NCBI RefSeq assembly: GCF_000611645.1
Contig: NW_014012955.1
Span: 1 to 21,911 of the forward strand
Direction: 5' to 3'
From: Monoraphidium neglectum
Lineage: Eukaryota > Chlorophyta > Chlorophyceae > Sphaeropleales > Selenastraceae
DNA length: 21,911 nucleotides
Within the stretch, counting starts at the first letter, position 1. Every line of letters begins with the position of its first letter. The position numbers and the translations under genes are program-made. Of this stretch, positions 21,236 to 21,911 are shown piece by piece. The notes under the pieces are model-generated. The model worked only from the letters and a program-made list of their open reading frames with translations. It was not told the origin of the DNA and made no database searches.

Positions 21236-21367
21236 ATACTGAACAGTTCTTTGTTGTCAAAAGTAATGCGTTTTTCCAGCATGGCTGTGCCCCTTGATGT
21301 GATGTTGCGTCACACCAACAACTAAGCATCTTATCGCCATTTCACCAGAACATACGCTGTACTTGCA

Positions 21368-21372
21368 TTACA
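21368..21372 (-). terminator. Candidate polyadenylation signal TGTAA for the right-edge gene
   Basis: TTACA on the plus strand, about 450 nt beyond the putative stop at 21819 in the minus direction. The only such site I found between that stop and the gene B 3' end. Confidence 0.35.
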
Positions 21373-21818
21373 TACGGTCGAGTCTGGTAATACATGTCTG
21401 GTTATACAGGTCACACGATGCTACTTGGCTGCCTTAAGTCAAACAAAACACAGCAGTAGCAGCCCACGCAAAAAGCCATATGGCTTCGCGCCATGCGGCA
21501 TGCAGCGAATTGGGAGCGCAGGCATGGTGGCGGCGCGCACGCCGCTAGCACCATGCGCCGCACCCCTGCCCCTCCCCAAAAGGACACGAGTGCAGGCGTT
21601 GGCGTCAGCGGCCCGGCGGAGCGTCGCTGGTCCCAAAAGCACAACAACAACAGGGGGTGCAGCAGCACGTGCAGGCGGCCCGCTCCTGCACCTCGCTCTC
21701 ATGAGCGGCTGGCGGGCGAGCCGCCGTTTTCCACCTGTCCCAGAAACGCGTGCACGGGGCACTGCTCCAAAGACACGAACGCGAGGGGTGCAGCAGAGCG
21801 CCGCTTGCGGCGCGCCCG

Positions 21819-21911
21819 TCAGGCGCCGCCGCGCCGGCGCGCGTCAGAATCCTCCTCCTCCTCGTCGCTGTCTGAGAAGGGGTCGAACCCGTCGTCCCGC
21901 TCCTGCTCAAG
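21819..21911 (-). CDS. Acidic C-terminal tail of an unidentified protein (5' part off window)
   Basis: The minus strand from the window edge reads 30 residues to TGA: LEQERDDGFDPFSDSDEEEE then DSDARRRGGA. An acidic Ser/Asp/Glu cluster with a short basic end is typical of many nuclear or trafficking proteins and gives no specific identity. It could also be a chance frame. Support comes from its low-complexity acidic composition and a downstream TGTAA on the same strand. It would be convergent with gene B. Confidence 0.4.
   Translation of the reverse strand, partial: LEQERDDGFDPFSDSDEEEEDSDARRRGGA

Larger units (their letters stand above)
21093..21818. other. Convergent 3' flanks of gene B and the right-edge gene
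   Basis: No coding region supported. It holds the two opposed polyadenylation signals (21231, 21368) separated by about 130 bp. The remaining open frames look like non-coding translations. Confidence 0.45.

Overview
This looks like nuclear DNA of a GC-rich, intron-dense green alga (core chlorophyte). The evidence is short exons with small GT/GC-AG introns in every gene, TGTAA-type polyadenylation signals, plant-type SYP4 syntaxin sequence, and a pair of genes resembling the chlorophyte FEA1/H43 periplasmic family. There are no bacterial operons, ribosome binding sites or mobile elements. All gene models were built by hand from open frames, splice-site consensus and conserved protein motifs. 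Every complete model sums to a multiple of three with matching intron phases.

Layout: (1) 1-917, +, the last two exons of a trans-Golgi Qa-SNARE (SYP4/syntaxin-16/Tlg2 type), preceded by a CG/CA microsatellite. (2) 2428-5905, -, a seven-exon, 509-residue calcineurin-like metallophosphoesterase with all five metal-site motifs, a signal peptide and a C-terminal membrane anchor. It converges tail-to-tail on the syntaxin. (3) 5906-7354, an apparently gene-free spacer. (4) 7355-10202, -, gene A, a nine-exon, 401-residue secreted FEA1-like protein. (5) 10203-10578, a 376-bp divergent promoter. (6) 10579-15609, +, gene C, a 14-exon, 665-residue secreted PQQ-type beta-propeller with a Cys-rich N-terminus. 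(7) 16628-21092, +, gene B, a 12-exon, 556-residue paralogue of A with an extra N-terminal beta-rich domain. (8) 21819-21911, -, the acidic C-terminal tail of an unidentified gene running off the window.

The notable unit is A-C-B at 7.3-21.1 kb: two FEA1-like paralogues in inverted orientation around a secreted quinoprotein-like gene. The last six exons of A and B have identical lengths and phases. A and B share a 26/27-bp promoter block at similar distances from their start codons (179 and 146 bp). The A copy also lies 170 bp upstream of gene C, so all three secreted proteins could be co-regulated. Because the FEA1 family responds to iron limitation and CO2 in Chlamydomonas, a periplasmic iron- or carbon-responsive cluster is a reasonable hypothesis, not a demonstrated one.

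Three of about 39 introns use a GC donor with the same xAG|GCG start, which is more than the roughly 1% usual in eukaryotes.
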